From NCBI GenBank assembly GCA_029262455.1, contig JAJCZJ010000091.1, forward strand, positions 62,001 to 126,000: DNA of 64,000 bases, read 5' to 3'. Of this stretch, positions 1 to 7,965 are shown one piece after another. Made by a program: the position numbers and the translations under genes. How positions within the stretch are numbered: position 1 is the stretch's first letter; every line of letters starts with the position of its first letter. Below the pieces are notes generated by a model, which saw only the letters and a program-made list of their open reading frames with translations, ran no database searches and was not told where the DNA came from. The stretch is from Deltaproteobacteria bacterium. GTDB lineage: Bacteria > Desulfobacterota > Binatia > HRBIN30 > CADEER01.

Positions 1-627
1 TGTCTGTTCAACAATGTAGCAGTCGGTGCGGCATACCTGCGTGAGCGCCATGGTCTCGAGCGGGTGCTCATTGTCGATTGGGACGTGCACCACGGCAACG
101 GTACGCAGCATTCGTTTTATGGCGACCCCAGTGTGATGTTCGTGTCGACGCATCGGTTCCCGTTTTATCCCGGTACGGGTTCACTCGAGGAAGTCGGTCA
201 CGGCGATGGTGCCGGTTTTACCGTCAATATCCCATTCCCCGGAGGATTTGGCGATGTGGAGTATGCGGCTGCCTTCGAGGCGATCGTTGAACCGGTGGCC
301 GAAGAGTACGACCCCGACTTCATTCTGATCTCTGCCGGATTCGATCCGCACGTGCGCGATCCGCTCGGCGGCATGGCGGTGACCGAGGCAGGGTTTGCGT
401 CGATGGCGAAGTCGCTACTGGCAGTTGCCCGGCGTTGCTGCGCCGGCCGCTGTGTTGCTGTGCTGGAGGGTGGCTACGATCTCAATGCGATTCGCAACTC
501 GAGTGCAGCGGTGTTGGGGCAGCTGATGGATAGCGAGGCGGAGATTCCGCCGCCAGCCGGAGAGAGCCGGGCGGCTCCTGTCATCGATGCCGTGCGCCGG
601 ACCTACGCCGACTATTGGCGGTTCTGA
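1..627 (+). CDS. Histone deacetylase family protein, C-terminal part (5' end outside window)
   Basis: The frame is open from base 1, so the start lies upstream and only about 208 C-terminal residues are present. It belongs to the arginase/deacetylase superfamily (HDAC, AcuC, acetylpolyamine amidohydrolase), zinc enzymes that remove acetyl groups from lysine or polyamine amines in the cytoplasm. Visible motifs are DWDVHHGNGTQ, with the metal-binding Asp and His, SAGFDPHVRDPLGGM with the second metal Asp, and the C-terminal LEGGYDL turn with the catalytic Tyr. The substrate cannot be inferred from sequence. It faces the mrcA-like gene tail to tail. Confidence 0.93.
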   Translation, partial: CLFNNVAVGAAYLRERHGLERVLIVDWDVHHGNGTQHSFYGDPSVMFVSTHRFPFYPGTGSLEEVGHGDGAGFTVNIPFPGGFGDVEYAAAFEAIVEPVAEEYDPDFILISAGFDPHVRDPLGGMAVTEAGFASMAKSLLAVARRCCAGRCVAVLEGGYDLNAIRNSSAAVLGQLMDSEAEIPPPAGESRAAPVIDAVRRTYADYWRF

Positions 628-638
628 GGCGTTGGCGG

Positions 639-700
639 GGAGGCTCTCGCCGAGCCGTGGCCGCGTATTGATTCGCGGCTCGGCAGGAGCCGCGCGCTCC
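639..700. repeat. Inverted repeat of the GGCTC-GAGCC family between convergent genes
   Basis: Two GC-rich arms (about 639-664 and 675-700) each contain GGCTC...GAGCC-type hairpins and are also roughly inverted relative to each other. The same core recurs at 15480, 26292, 26347 and 34915. It lies between the stop codons of the deacetylase and PBP1A genes, so it could also slow transcription from both sides, but there is no T tract for a classical terminator. Confidence 0.55.
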
Positions 701-772
701 AAAAAACTGGCTGCATTCCGGGTCGCGGAGGGCGGGCGCCCGAAGCTGCGCTTCTCCGCGAGTTCGCGCCGA

Positions 773-3115
773 CTAGAAGTCGTTGCGCAAGAACTCGATT
801 GCGGACGGCCCTCTCTCGGATTCGCGGCCGACCAGCTGGATCGCCGGGATTGATCCGGGCTCCGGCTCGGTTCCGGCGCGGAAGCATTCCAGGATTCCGT
901 CTCCACCGGCCGCTGAACGCACGCCGGTGAACCGGTCGATGTGGACGCACTTGAGGCCTTCGGGGATCGCAAACTCCTGTCTCGGCTGGTCGCGCACTGC
1001 TTCTTTCATGAACGATTTCCAGATCGGCGCAGCGATGCGGCCCCCTGTTTCGCGCAGCGGTCGTTTGTTGTCGAATCCGACCCAGACCGAGGCTAGCATC
1101 TTCGGAGTGAAGCCCATGAACCAAGCGTCGTGGAGATCGTTCGTCGTGCCTGTCTTGCCGGCAGTCGGCTGGCCCAGCCCCCGCACACTTCGGCCCGTGC
1201 CGCGGCGAACCACATCCTGCATCATGCTCGTGACCATGTAGGCCGTTGTTGGCGGAATCACTTCGCGTTCTTCGATCTCGTTCGTTTCGAGGACTTGTCC
1301 TTCGTGGTCGGTGATTCGTGTGACGAAGAGCGGCGTGACAATTTTGCCGCCGTTGGGAAAGACTGTGTAGGCCGTGGCCAGCTCGAGCGGGGTGACCTCG
1401 GCAGATCCAAGCGCTAGGGAAAGGTTGCGCTGCATTGGGCCTTGAAACCCAAAGCGGCCGAGATACTTGACCAGGTAGCCGATGCCGATTTGGTCGGCGA
1501 GTTTCACCGAGACGACGTTGCGCGAGTGGGTCAGAGCTTCGCGTAGAGAAGTCAGCCCGTAGTGCTTCTTTTCGAAGTTTTGCGGACTCCATTTGCGGCC
1601 GTGGTCGTTGTAGGTGATGGGTTCGTCGAGGATGACGGAGGCCGGGGTTAGGTTGGTGTCGAGAGCGGCGGCGAATACGAGTGGTTTGAACGCCGAACCG
1701 GGTTGACGCCGAGCCTGAATGGCGCGGTTGAACTGGCTGCGATGAAAATCGTAACCGCCGACGAGTGCGCGCACGTAGCCGGTGGTGGGTTCCATTCCGA
1801 CCAGGGCGGCCTCGACTGGCGGGCTTGGGTCGATTGTAAACCGCCTTGGCTCGCTTTCGTCGTCATCGTCGGCCAGTCGAACCAGCAAAAAGTCGTCCTT
1901 CTTGAGCTTCTTTTTCTTGTCGGTCGGCGGCGCGACCACCACGCCCTCGTACGGCCCGACCGAGACTGCGACAGCGTCGGCCTTTGCGGACGTCACGATC
2001 GCTTCGTATGGAATGTCTGCTTCGAGTGGTTGCGAACGCAACTGTGCCACTTGGTGCTTGCGATAGATCCTCCGTACCTTGGGGTCCATACGGCGGTATG
2101 AATCGCGATAGTTGTTGTGTCGCTTGGCCAGGTCGCGCAGCCCCTTGCGGACCGCCTCCTCGGCCGATTCCTGCAGGCGCAGGTCGAGTGTCGTGTGGAT
2201 GCGCAAGCCGAGGTCGTAGACGTTGGCTGATCCGTACTTCTCCTCGATCATCTGTCGGACATGTTCGACGAAGTAAGGAGCCGCGCGAAAGCTACCCTCG
2301 CGCGGCGACAAGGATAGCGGTCGGGCGACCGCCGCGTCGCGCTCGTCGGCGGTGATGAATCCGGCGATGAACATTCGGCGCAACACGTAGCGTTGACGGG
2401 CCTTCGCCCGTGGCCAGTGGCGAAACGGCGAATAGCGACTCGGCGCCTGTGGCAGGCCGGCAAGCAGGGCCGCTTCCGCCAGCGAAAGTTCCGATGGGTC
2501 TTTGCCGAAATATTCACGCGCCGCAGCTGCGATGCCGTGCGCGCTGCTTCCGAGGTAGATGTGGTTGAGGTAGAGCGCGAGGATTTCGTCCTTGGAGAGC
2601 TGCTGCTCGAGTCGCAGCGACAGAATGATCTCCTTGATCTTGCGCTCGTAGCTCTTCTTCGGCGTGAGCAGCAGTGACTTCACCACCTGCTGCGTAATCG
2701 TACTGCCGCCCTGCACTTTCTTACCGCCGGCTGCCAGGTTGTTGATGAAGGCGCGGGTAATACCGACCGGGTCGACTCCCTTGTGCTTGTAGAACGACTG
2801 ATCCTCAGCCGCCATGAACGCTTGGCGCACGTGCACGGGGATCCGATCGAACGGAACCAAATAGCGCTTCTCGTTGTAGAACTCGCCGATGATCGTGCCG
2901 TCGTTGGCCAGAATCTGGGTCGCTACGGGTGGTTTGTAATCGACTACACCATCGATGGTAGGTAAATTCGCGTCGATCTCGGTGTAGAGAATATAGCCAA
3001 CCGAAGCAGCCGCACCAGCGCCAAGCATGCCGAGAAGAAGCACTGCCAAAGCGACGCGCCGCCTAAGACGCCTGCGTCGAACGCGCTTGCTACGACGCTT
3101 CTCTCCCGTTGCCAT
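773..3115 (-). CDS. mrcA: Penicillin-binding protein 1A (bifunctional transglycosylase/transpeptidase)
   Basis: A 780-residue class A PBP that polymerises lipid II and crosslinks peptidoglycan on the outer face of the inner membrane. A very basic cytoplasmic tail is followed by one membrane anchor (about residues 21-44). The GT51 domain has the catalytic Glu in AAEDQSF (E104) and GGSTITQQ. The transpeptidase domain has the SxxK serine in PGSAFKP (about residue 473), SRN and AGKTGTT. Between them is a Lys-rich insert (PTDKKKKLKKDD) in a beta domain like that of PBP1A. The ATG is not preceded by a clear Shine-Dalgarno. Length and order fit PBP1A/PonA well. Confidence 0.95.
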   Translation of the reverse strand: MATGEKRRSKRVRRRRLRRRVALAVLLLGMLGAGAAASVGYILYTEIDANLPTIDGVVDYKPPVATQILANDGTIIGEFYNEKRYLVPFDRIPVHVRQAFMAAEDQSFYKHKGVDPVGITRAFINNLAAGGKKVQGGSTITQQVVKSLLLTPKKSYERKIKEIILSLRLEQQLSKDEILALYLNHIYLGSSAHGIAAAAREYFGKDPSELSLAEAALLAGLPQAPSRYSPFRHWPRAKARQRYVLRRMFIAGFITADERDAAVARPLSLSPREGSFRAAPYFVEHVRQMIEEKYGSANVYDLGLRIHTTLDLRLQESAEEAVRKGLRDLAKRHNNYRDSYRRMDPKVRRIYRKHQVAQLRSQPLEADIPYEAIVTSAKADAVAVSVGPYEGVVVAPPTDKKKKLKKDDFLLVRLADDDDESEPRRFTIDPSPPVEAALVGMEPTTGYVRALVGGYDFHRSQFNRAIQARRQPGSAFKPLVFAAALDTNLTPASVILDEPITYNDHGRKWSPQNFEKKHYGLTSLREALTHSRNVVSVKLADQIGIGYLVKYLGRFGFQGPMQRNLSLALGSAEVTPLELATAYTVFPNGGKIVTPLFVTRITDHEGQVLETNEIEEREVIPPTTAYMVTSMMQDVVRRGTGRSVRGLGQPTAGKTGTTNDLHDAWFMGFTPKMLASVWVGFDNKRPLRETGGRIAAPIWKSFMKEAVRDQPRQEFAIPEGLKCVHIDRFTGVRSAAGGDGILECFRAGTEPEPGSIPAIQLVGRESERGPSAIEFLRNDF

Positions 3116-3272
3116 GACTGTAATAGAGGATATCGGCGGCCCGACACCGAATCAACAAGGCGTTTCGGGCGGCGATCGCCACCAGCGCCCCTGATTTGCC
3201 CAATCGGAGGTGGATTGATCGCCTTCACTACCCTGCCTGCGACTTCGACGGTTGGGAGTTTGGCAAGGCTAG

Positions 3273-3325
3273 CTAGTCCGATGGAGAGCAGGTGCGAAGC
3301 GAAAACTAGGATTTCGACGGACTAG
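3273..3325. repeat. Short inverted repeat upstream of nth
   Basis: CTAGTCCG at 3273-3280 is repeated inverted as CGGACTAG at 3318-3325 in the 3116-3429 spacer. A GC-rich hairpin (AGGCGC/GCGCCT, about 3327-3352) follows. No other feature is recognised in this spacer, which should contain the promoters of the divergent mrcA-like and nth genes. Confidence 0.4.
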
Positions 3326-3429
3326 TGAGGCGCGGACCCCCCCTCGGCGCCTTGATTCGGGACGAGATCTTTCGTCTTCACTCCTGGCTACTTGCTCAAC
3401 GGACTGCTGGCTCGTTATGTTTCGGCGCC

Positions 3430-4083
3430 ATGAAGCGCGACGAAAAGGCGAGGCGGATCCAGGGGATTCTTGACGATCGGATTCCCGAGGTGCCGATCCC
3501 GCTCGATCACAAGGACCCGTTTACGTTGCTGGTTGCGGTGTTGTTATCGGCGCAGTGTACGGATGTCCGTGTGAACCAGGTGACTCCCGCCCTGTTTGCC
3601 CTGGCGGACAATGCTCGCGATATGGCTCGCGTCAGCGTCGGCGATATTCGTGCGGTGATTCGGCCGTGCGGGCTTTCGCCGCAAAAGTCGAAAGCGATCC
3701 GTTCGCTGTCGGAGATCCTCGTCGAGAACTACGGCGGTGCAGTGCCGGAAAGCTTCGACCAACTCGAGCACTTGCCAGGGGTTGGGCACAAGACTGCCAG
3801 CGTCGTTATGTCGCAGGCATTTGGTCACCCTGCCTTTCCGGTCGACACGCACATTCATCGGCTGGCAGCGCGTTGGGGATTGTCGAATGGGCGGTCGGTG
3901 GTGCACACGGAGCGCGATCTCAAGAAACTTTTTCCCATCGAGTTTTGGAACAAGCTTCACCTGCAGATCATCTATTTTGGACGTCAGTATTGTCCTGCGC
4001 GCAGTCATGATCTGACGGGATGCCCCATATGCTCTTGGGCTGCGACGAAGAAGCGGATTGCGGAAGAGGCCAAGCGGAGGTGA
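3430..4083 (+). CDS. nth: Endonuclease III (DNA glycosylase/AP lyase)
   Basis: A 217-residue base-excision repair glycosylase/AP lyase that removes oxidised pyrimidines. The frame is open further upstream, but the ATG at 3430 (MKRDEKARRIQ) gives the usual family length. The helix-hairpin-helix LPGVGHKTA carries the catalytic Lys, and FPVDTHIHRLAARW carries the catalytic Asp. The C-terminal iron-sulfur loop is unusual: only three cysteines are visible, spaced C-x9-C-x2-C, and no fourth follows, whereas the classic pattern is C-x6-C-x2-C-x5-C. The 4Fe-4S cluster may therefore be altered or absent. Confidence 0.93.
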   Translation: MKRDEKARRIQGILDDRIPEVPIPLDHKDPFTLLVAVLLSAQCTDVRVNQVTPALFALADNARDMARVSVGDIRAVIRPCGLSPQKSKAIRSLSEILVENYGGAVPESFDQLEHLPGVGHKTASVVMSQAFGHPAFPVDTHIHRLAARWGLSNGRSVVHTERDLKKLFPIEFWNKLHLQIIYFGRQYCPARSHDLTGCPICSWAATKKRIAEEAKRR

Positions 4084-4105
4084 CTTTGGTGTCAGAGTTC
4101 TTGGC

Positions 4106-4147
4106 GGCGGATGAATCGAGATTCCTTCCTTCCGCCCCGATTTTTTT
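4106..4147 (+). terminator. Probable rho-independent terminator after nth
   Basis: GGCGGA pairs with TCCGCC around an inner GAATC/GATTC stem, and a run of seven T follows at 4141-4147. It separates nth from the downstream lipoprotein operon. Confidence 0.6.
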
Positions 4148-4223
4148 GCGCCAATATACGGGTCCGGCCCGGTGCCGCTGGCGAGCCGATGTGGTTCGCG
4201 ACTGACAAAGATGCTAGCTGGGA

Positions 4224-5243
4224 TTGATGCCTTTTAAGCAATCAACATGGATCGCTTGGCTGGGTGTTGGGGCGAGCTTGGTGCTGGTCGCCTGCTCGGC
4301 AAGTGTAAGACCGCCGCTTGCCTTTTCGGCCGCTGATATTTCTTCGGAGCAAGCGTTTTACCATTGGGGCGAGCCTCCGGCATCGTTGGAGCGGCGGTTA
4401 GCGGAAGATGACTTTACGATGGCCGCGTTCGAAGATGCCGGCGGCGGGGTCACCGGGGCCAAGAAGGCCTCCCTTGAGTTCCCTGATGGCATATCGATCG
4501 AAGTCAAATGGAAGGACTTTCCGCGAGGCTTGGATGGTTGGAATAACTCTCCTCGCAAGGAGATCGCGGCCTACCAGATACAGAAATGGTTTCTCGACCC
4601 GGAACACTACGTCGTCCCGACGACCGTCGCACGTTGCGTCGACGTCGACGAGATTCGGGGGCTGGCGGCGGTCGCGACACTCGACAAGAGTCGGTGCGTG
4701 CTGGTGACGCTTGCGGTCTGGCTGCAGAACGTGACAGTGCCCGACAAATTGTATGACGAGGAGCGCTTCCTGAGCAGTCCAGATTACGCGTTCCATATGG
4801 CGAACTTCAATATCCTGACAACTCTGATCGATCACCGCGATGGGCGTAAGGGCAATTTCCTTAGTGCGAAGTCGGGAGATGTGCCGCGTGTTTACGCGGC
4901 CGACAACGGTATTTCCTTCAGTACATGGATTTGGAACTACTTTGTTCGCAACTGGGAAGACATCCGTGTACCGGCTTTGCCGAGACCGAGCGTCGAGCGT
5001 CTGCGCGGCATCTCGGCGCAAGACTACGCATCGCTTGCCGTGTTGCTCGAGATGCGCCTCGACGAATCGGGAATGTTGCGCACGGTCGAAGATCCGGGAC
5101 CACCGATCGATCCGGACGAGGGCGCTCGCTGGCGTGGCGGTGTGTTGCAGTTGGGTCTGACGCAGTCAGAGATTGACGAGGTTCGAGAGAACGTCGAAGA
5201 GATCCTCGAGGCTGTGGATGGTGGCGAGTTAGCACAGTTTTGA
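4224..5243 (+). CDS. Lipoprotein with protein-kinase-like (Fam20/HipA-type) motifs, paralogue A
   Basis: 339 residues. A signal peptide ends in a lipobox (LVAC, Cys24), so the mature protein should be membrane-anchored outside the cytoplasm. Kinase-like features occur in the expected order: VKWK (Lys95/97, a candidate ATP-binding Lys), RKEIAAYQIQKW (Glu113, a candidate helix-C Glu, resembling the AEIAAFHLDRIL helix I recall from Fam20C), HRDGRKGN (residues 204-211, with D and N spaced exactly as in HRDLKPEN), and DNG at 227-229 in the DFG position (DNG is also used by Fam20C). A clear paralogue lies at 7966-8994. The metallophosphoesterase start overlaps its stop codon, so the two are co-translated. 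Kinase activity and substrate are inference; a pseudokinase is possible. Confidence 0.7.
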   Translation: MMPFKQSTWIAWLGVGASLVLVACSASVRPPLAFSAADISSEQAFYHWGEPPASLERRLAEDDFTMAAFEDAGGGVTGAKKASLEFPDGISIEVKWKDFPRGLDGWNNSPRKEIAAYQIQKWFLDPEHYVVPTTVARCVDVDEIRGLAAVATLDKSRCVLVTLAVWLQNVTVPDKLYDEERFLSSPDYAFHMANFNILTTLIDHRDGRKGNFLSAKSGDVPRVYAADNGISFSTWIWNYFVRNWEDIRVPALPRPSVERLRGISAQDYASLAVLLEMRLDESGMLRTVEDPGPPIDPDEGARWRGGVLQLGLTQSEIDEVRENVEEILEAVDGGELAQF

Positions 5244-6616
5244 AGTTGCAAATCAAAGCGGAGACCATCCGACGCGCGACGGAAGTTGGTGCGTCCCTTC
5301 GGCGACTTTTCTCAGTTCTGCTGGCGTGCCTCGCGCTTGCCTCGACGGGACATTTTGCGGCCTTTGCCTCGGATGCCGGGGCGGTCGGGCTCGGATATCT
5401 CGAACCATTCGATCCGGAGGAGATTGATCACCGCCTGCTGCTGATTGGCGACGCGGGCGCACCCGACCCGGAAGGGGAGCCGGCCCTCGCCACGTTGCAT
5501 GCGAGGGCGAAGGAGATCCCGTCGCGGACAACCGTCGTCTTTCTCGGTGACAACGTTTACGAGACCGGAATGCCCGACGCCACGGACCTCGAGGGGACGG
5601 AGACCGAGGAGATCCTCGACGATGTACTTCTCAATCTCTTCGAGAGCCGGAGCGAGGCTGAGGCTCGCCTGGACGAGCAGATTGACGCAGTCATCAGCGC
5701 CGGAGCGCAGGCGATCTTCGTGCCGGGGAACCACGACTGGGATCAGTTCGGGGTCGGCGGGTGGGAGCGGGTATGTGCGCTCGATCGCTACATCCGTAGA
5801 GTTCGCAAGCTCGGTGCAAACGTGGAGTTGATTCCTTCCGGCGGATGCCCTGGACCGGTGTCGATGGACCTAGGCGCGCGTTTGCGTATCGTCGCTCTCG
5901 ATACGCAGTGGTGGCTAGACACGGGGATCGGTGGAAAACCCAGCCCGGACGACAACTCGACCGGTTGCGCTCACGTTACGGAAGCTTCTGTACGACGGGG
6001 GCTCGAGCGGCAACTAGTGGAGGCTGGTGAGCGGTATTCGGTCGTCGTTGCTCATCATCCGCTGCGAAGTCACGGCCCACACGGTGGGCACTACGGGATT
6101 CTCGATCACATTTTTCCGATCCGAATGTTTAGTTCGTACGTTCCCTCCCTTTTGCACTGGACTCCGTTGCCGTTCTTTGGAAGCGCAATTGTCGGTTGGC
6201 GCCAGTTGAACTCGCCGTCGGTCCAAGACCTGTCGAACAGCAGTTACGAGCACATGCGGGCCGAGCTGGTCATTAGCATGGAGATCGCCAAAATCACGGG
6301 GCACGAGCCGCTGATCTTCGCCGCAGGGCATGATCACAGCCTGCAGGTCTTTGATGAACCTTTCGGCCCAACCTATTCGCTCGTCAGCGGCCTCGGTTCG
6401 TCTGGTAAGGCATCGGTAGTTACGTCTGGACCCTACACGCTCTTCGCCCATTCCTCGAAGAAGCGGCCGGGCTTGATGCAAGTAGACTTCGCCCGAAGCG
6501 GCCGCGTCCGCCTAGCGGTTTTCGTCTGGAGTCCGCGTGCCGGCGAGCCGAAAGAGCTCTACGCGCGAGAACTCAAGAGGGCGGAGCGTCAGCAGCAGCC
6601 GATTCCAACTCGGTGA
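5240..6616 (+). CDS. Exported calcineurin-like metallophosphoesterase
   Basis: 458 residues with an N-terminal signal sequence (hydrophobic stretch about residues 22-45). The binuclear metal-site motifs appear in order: LLLIGDAG (D71), FLGDNVYETG (GDN 103-105), VPGNHDW (163-167), VVAHHP, and AAGHDHS near the C-terminus. This is the fold of purple-acid-phosphatase-like and other calcineurin-type phosphoesterases. The frame begins at a TTG that overlaps the stop of the upstream kinase-like lipoprotein (TTGA); another TTG lies two codons downstream. Linkage makes it a candidate phosphatase opposing that protein, but the substrate is unknown. Its 3' end overlaps the convergent NTT-family gene by 44 bp. 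Confidence 0.85.
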   Translation: MKLQIKAETIRRATEVGASLRRLFSVLLACLALASTGHFAAFASDAGAVGLGYLEPFDPEEIDHRLLLIGDAGAPDPEGEPALATLHARAKEIPSRTTVVFLGDNVYETGMPDATDLEGTETEEILDDVLLNLFESRSEAEARLDEQIDAVISAGAQAIFVPGNHDWDQFGVGGWERVCALDRYIRRVRKLGANVELIPSGGCPGPVSMDLGARLRIVALDTQWWLDTGIGGKPSPDDNSTGCAHVTEASVRRGLERQLVEAGERYSVVVAHHPLRSHGPHGGHYGILDHIFPIRMFSSYVPSLLHWTPLPFFGSAIVGWRQLNSPSVQDLSNSSYEHMRAELVISMEIAKITGHEPLIFAAGHDHSLQVFDEPFGPTYSLVSGLGSSGKASVVTSGPYTLFAHSSKKRPGLMQVDFARSGRVRLAVFVWSPRAGEPKELYARELKRAERQQQPIPTR

Positions 6617-7940
6617 ATCGGCGCCCCGCGTAGCGTGCTGCCACGATCCACACCGCGACCAACAGTAGAGAGACTACGGACAACCAACGAACACCGGAAA
6701 AATCGCTGAAAATTGCTCCGGCGCCAAGGCTTACACCGACGGCAATCGCCTTCGCCGTGCGCTGGACGAACATGTCGATAAACGCTTTGGCGCGGTACTT
6801 TTCTTCGCGCGACCTCGGGACGTACAAGGCCTCCTTGGCCGACTGGTTGATCGAGTAGTTGAACGCGTTGTCCAAGGTGTTGAGCGCCGATCCGACCAGG
6901 AGGACGGGCAGCGCCAGAAATGTGGCCGAGCCGAGTATGGTTGCGACCGGAAGGACCAGTAGCGCCGGCGCGAGTCCGAAACGGGTCATGATCCAGCTGG
7001 TACCGAACAACTGGATGCCGGCGGCGCAAATGTTGGTTATTGCGTAGACCGTCGCCAAATACGATCCGATCGCCGCGCCGTCTCGGTAGTGCGCGACGGT
7101 TGCGGTAAACTGAAAATCCATGATCGTCGATACGATCTCGTAAATACCGACGATCGCGACGATGGAGAGCAGGTATCGCGACCGCAGTACCAGCGCCGCT
7201 CCGGCCAGCGCGGCGTTGCGTTCCCCAGTGGTCTCCTCTTGAACGGTCTCGGTGTCGTTATTGCCTTGTTTCGATATTTCGCTTCGCGCAACGGCGCGGC
7301 CGGCCGCCGCTGCGACTGCTACGATTAGCACTGCGATGGCGACGCAAATGAACAACCACGTGCGCAGGGAGAGGTCGTCGATCCAGGCGCCGACCGCCAT
7401 GCTGCCAAATGCCCCGCCAACGACTCCGCCCAATCCGATCGGGCCGTAGAGTCGTTTGGCGTGCTTGGAATCGACGCTGTCGTTGAGAAACGCGAAAAAC
7501 GCTGCGACCATTGCCGTCGAGAACAGATCGCCAAAGAAATAGAAGGACCAGACAGTGCCGGCTCCGGGGTCCGGAGCCAGCCACGCGTACGCAAAATATC
7601 CCGCGACGAAAAGGCCCGTGAGGGCGAAAGTCAAACGTTCTCTCTTCAAGTGGCGAGATAGCACCGTGAAGACCACCACCGCGACAAACGCCACAAACAT
7701 GTTGACGACTTTTGCTACCAGCTCCGCTTCCGCGGCTGTAAACGTGGAGCCGAGAAAGTCGAACCCGGCCTTGTCGTAGTACTGGATGAAGAGCGCCTTC
7801 TTGAGTGGCTTGAGGATCCAGAAGCTGGTGATGACGAGGAAGAAGTAGGTGAACATCAAACCGGTTAGGGTGAGTTCTTCTCCGCGAATGCTTCGCAGGA
7901 TCGCCAGAGGGGAAGCGGGCGCGGTCGAATCGTTCGGCAT
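6573..7940 (-). CDS. ADP/ATP translocase (NTT, Npt1/Tlc) family membrane transporter
   Basis: A 455-residue polytopic membrane protein with about 11-12 hydrophobic segments. NTT-family hallmarks are visible: SFWILKPLKKALF near residue 44, FFGDLFSTAMVAAFFAFLND followed by AKRLYGPIGLGG, then IMDFQFTATV, and EEKYRAKAFIDMFVQRTAKA. Compared from memory with plant NTT1, the four charged residues needed for ATP/ADP exchange appear retained as K, D, D and K. Such carriers are best known from obligate intracellular bacteria and plastids. The ATG at 7940 is chosen because GAGAGG lies upstream and it starts 25 bp after the kinase-like lipoprotein gene. It is the last gene of a four-gene operon. Confidence 0.82.
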   Translation of the reverse strand: MPNDSTAPASPLAILRSIRGEELTLTGLMFTYFFLVITSFWILKPLKKALFIQYYDKAGFDFLGSTFTAAEAELVAKVVNMFVAFVAVVVFTVLSRHLKRERLTFALTGLFVAGYFAYAWLAPDPGAGTVWSFYFFGDLFSTAMVAAFFAFLNDSVDSKHAKRLYGPIGLGGVVGGAFGSMAVGAWIDDLSLRTWLFICVAIAVLIVAVAAAAGRAVARSEISKQGNNDTETVQEETTGERNAALAGAALVLRSRYLLSIVAIVGIYEIVSTIMDFQFTATVAHYRDGAAIGSYLATVYAITNICAAGIQLFGTSWIMTRFGLAPALLVLPVATILGSATFLALPVLLVGSALNTLDNAFNYSINQSAKEALYVPRSREEKYRAKAFIDMFVQRTAKAIAVGVSLGAGAIFSDFSGVRWLSVVSLLLVAVWIVAARYAGRRFTELESAAADAPPS

Positions 7941-7965
7941 GGGCGTAGTCCTCTCGGTGAGCAAC

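Noticed and set aside
612..1592. Minus-strand frame of 326 codons overlapping the PBP1A gene
   Set aside because: Different frame from PBP1A, Arg/Ser-rich composition typical of a shadow frame, no motif.
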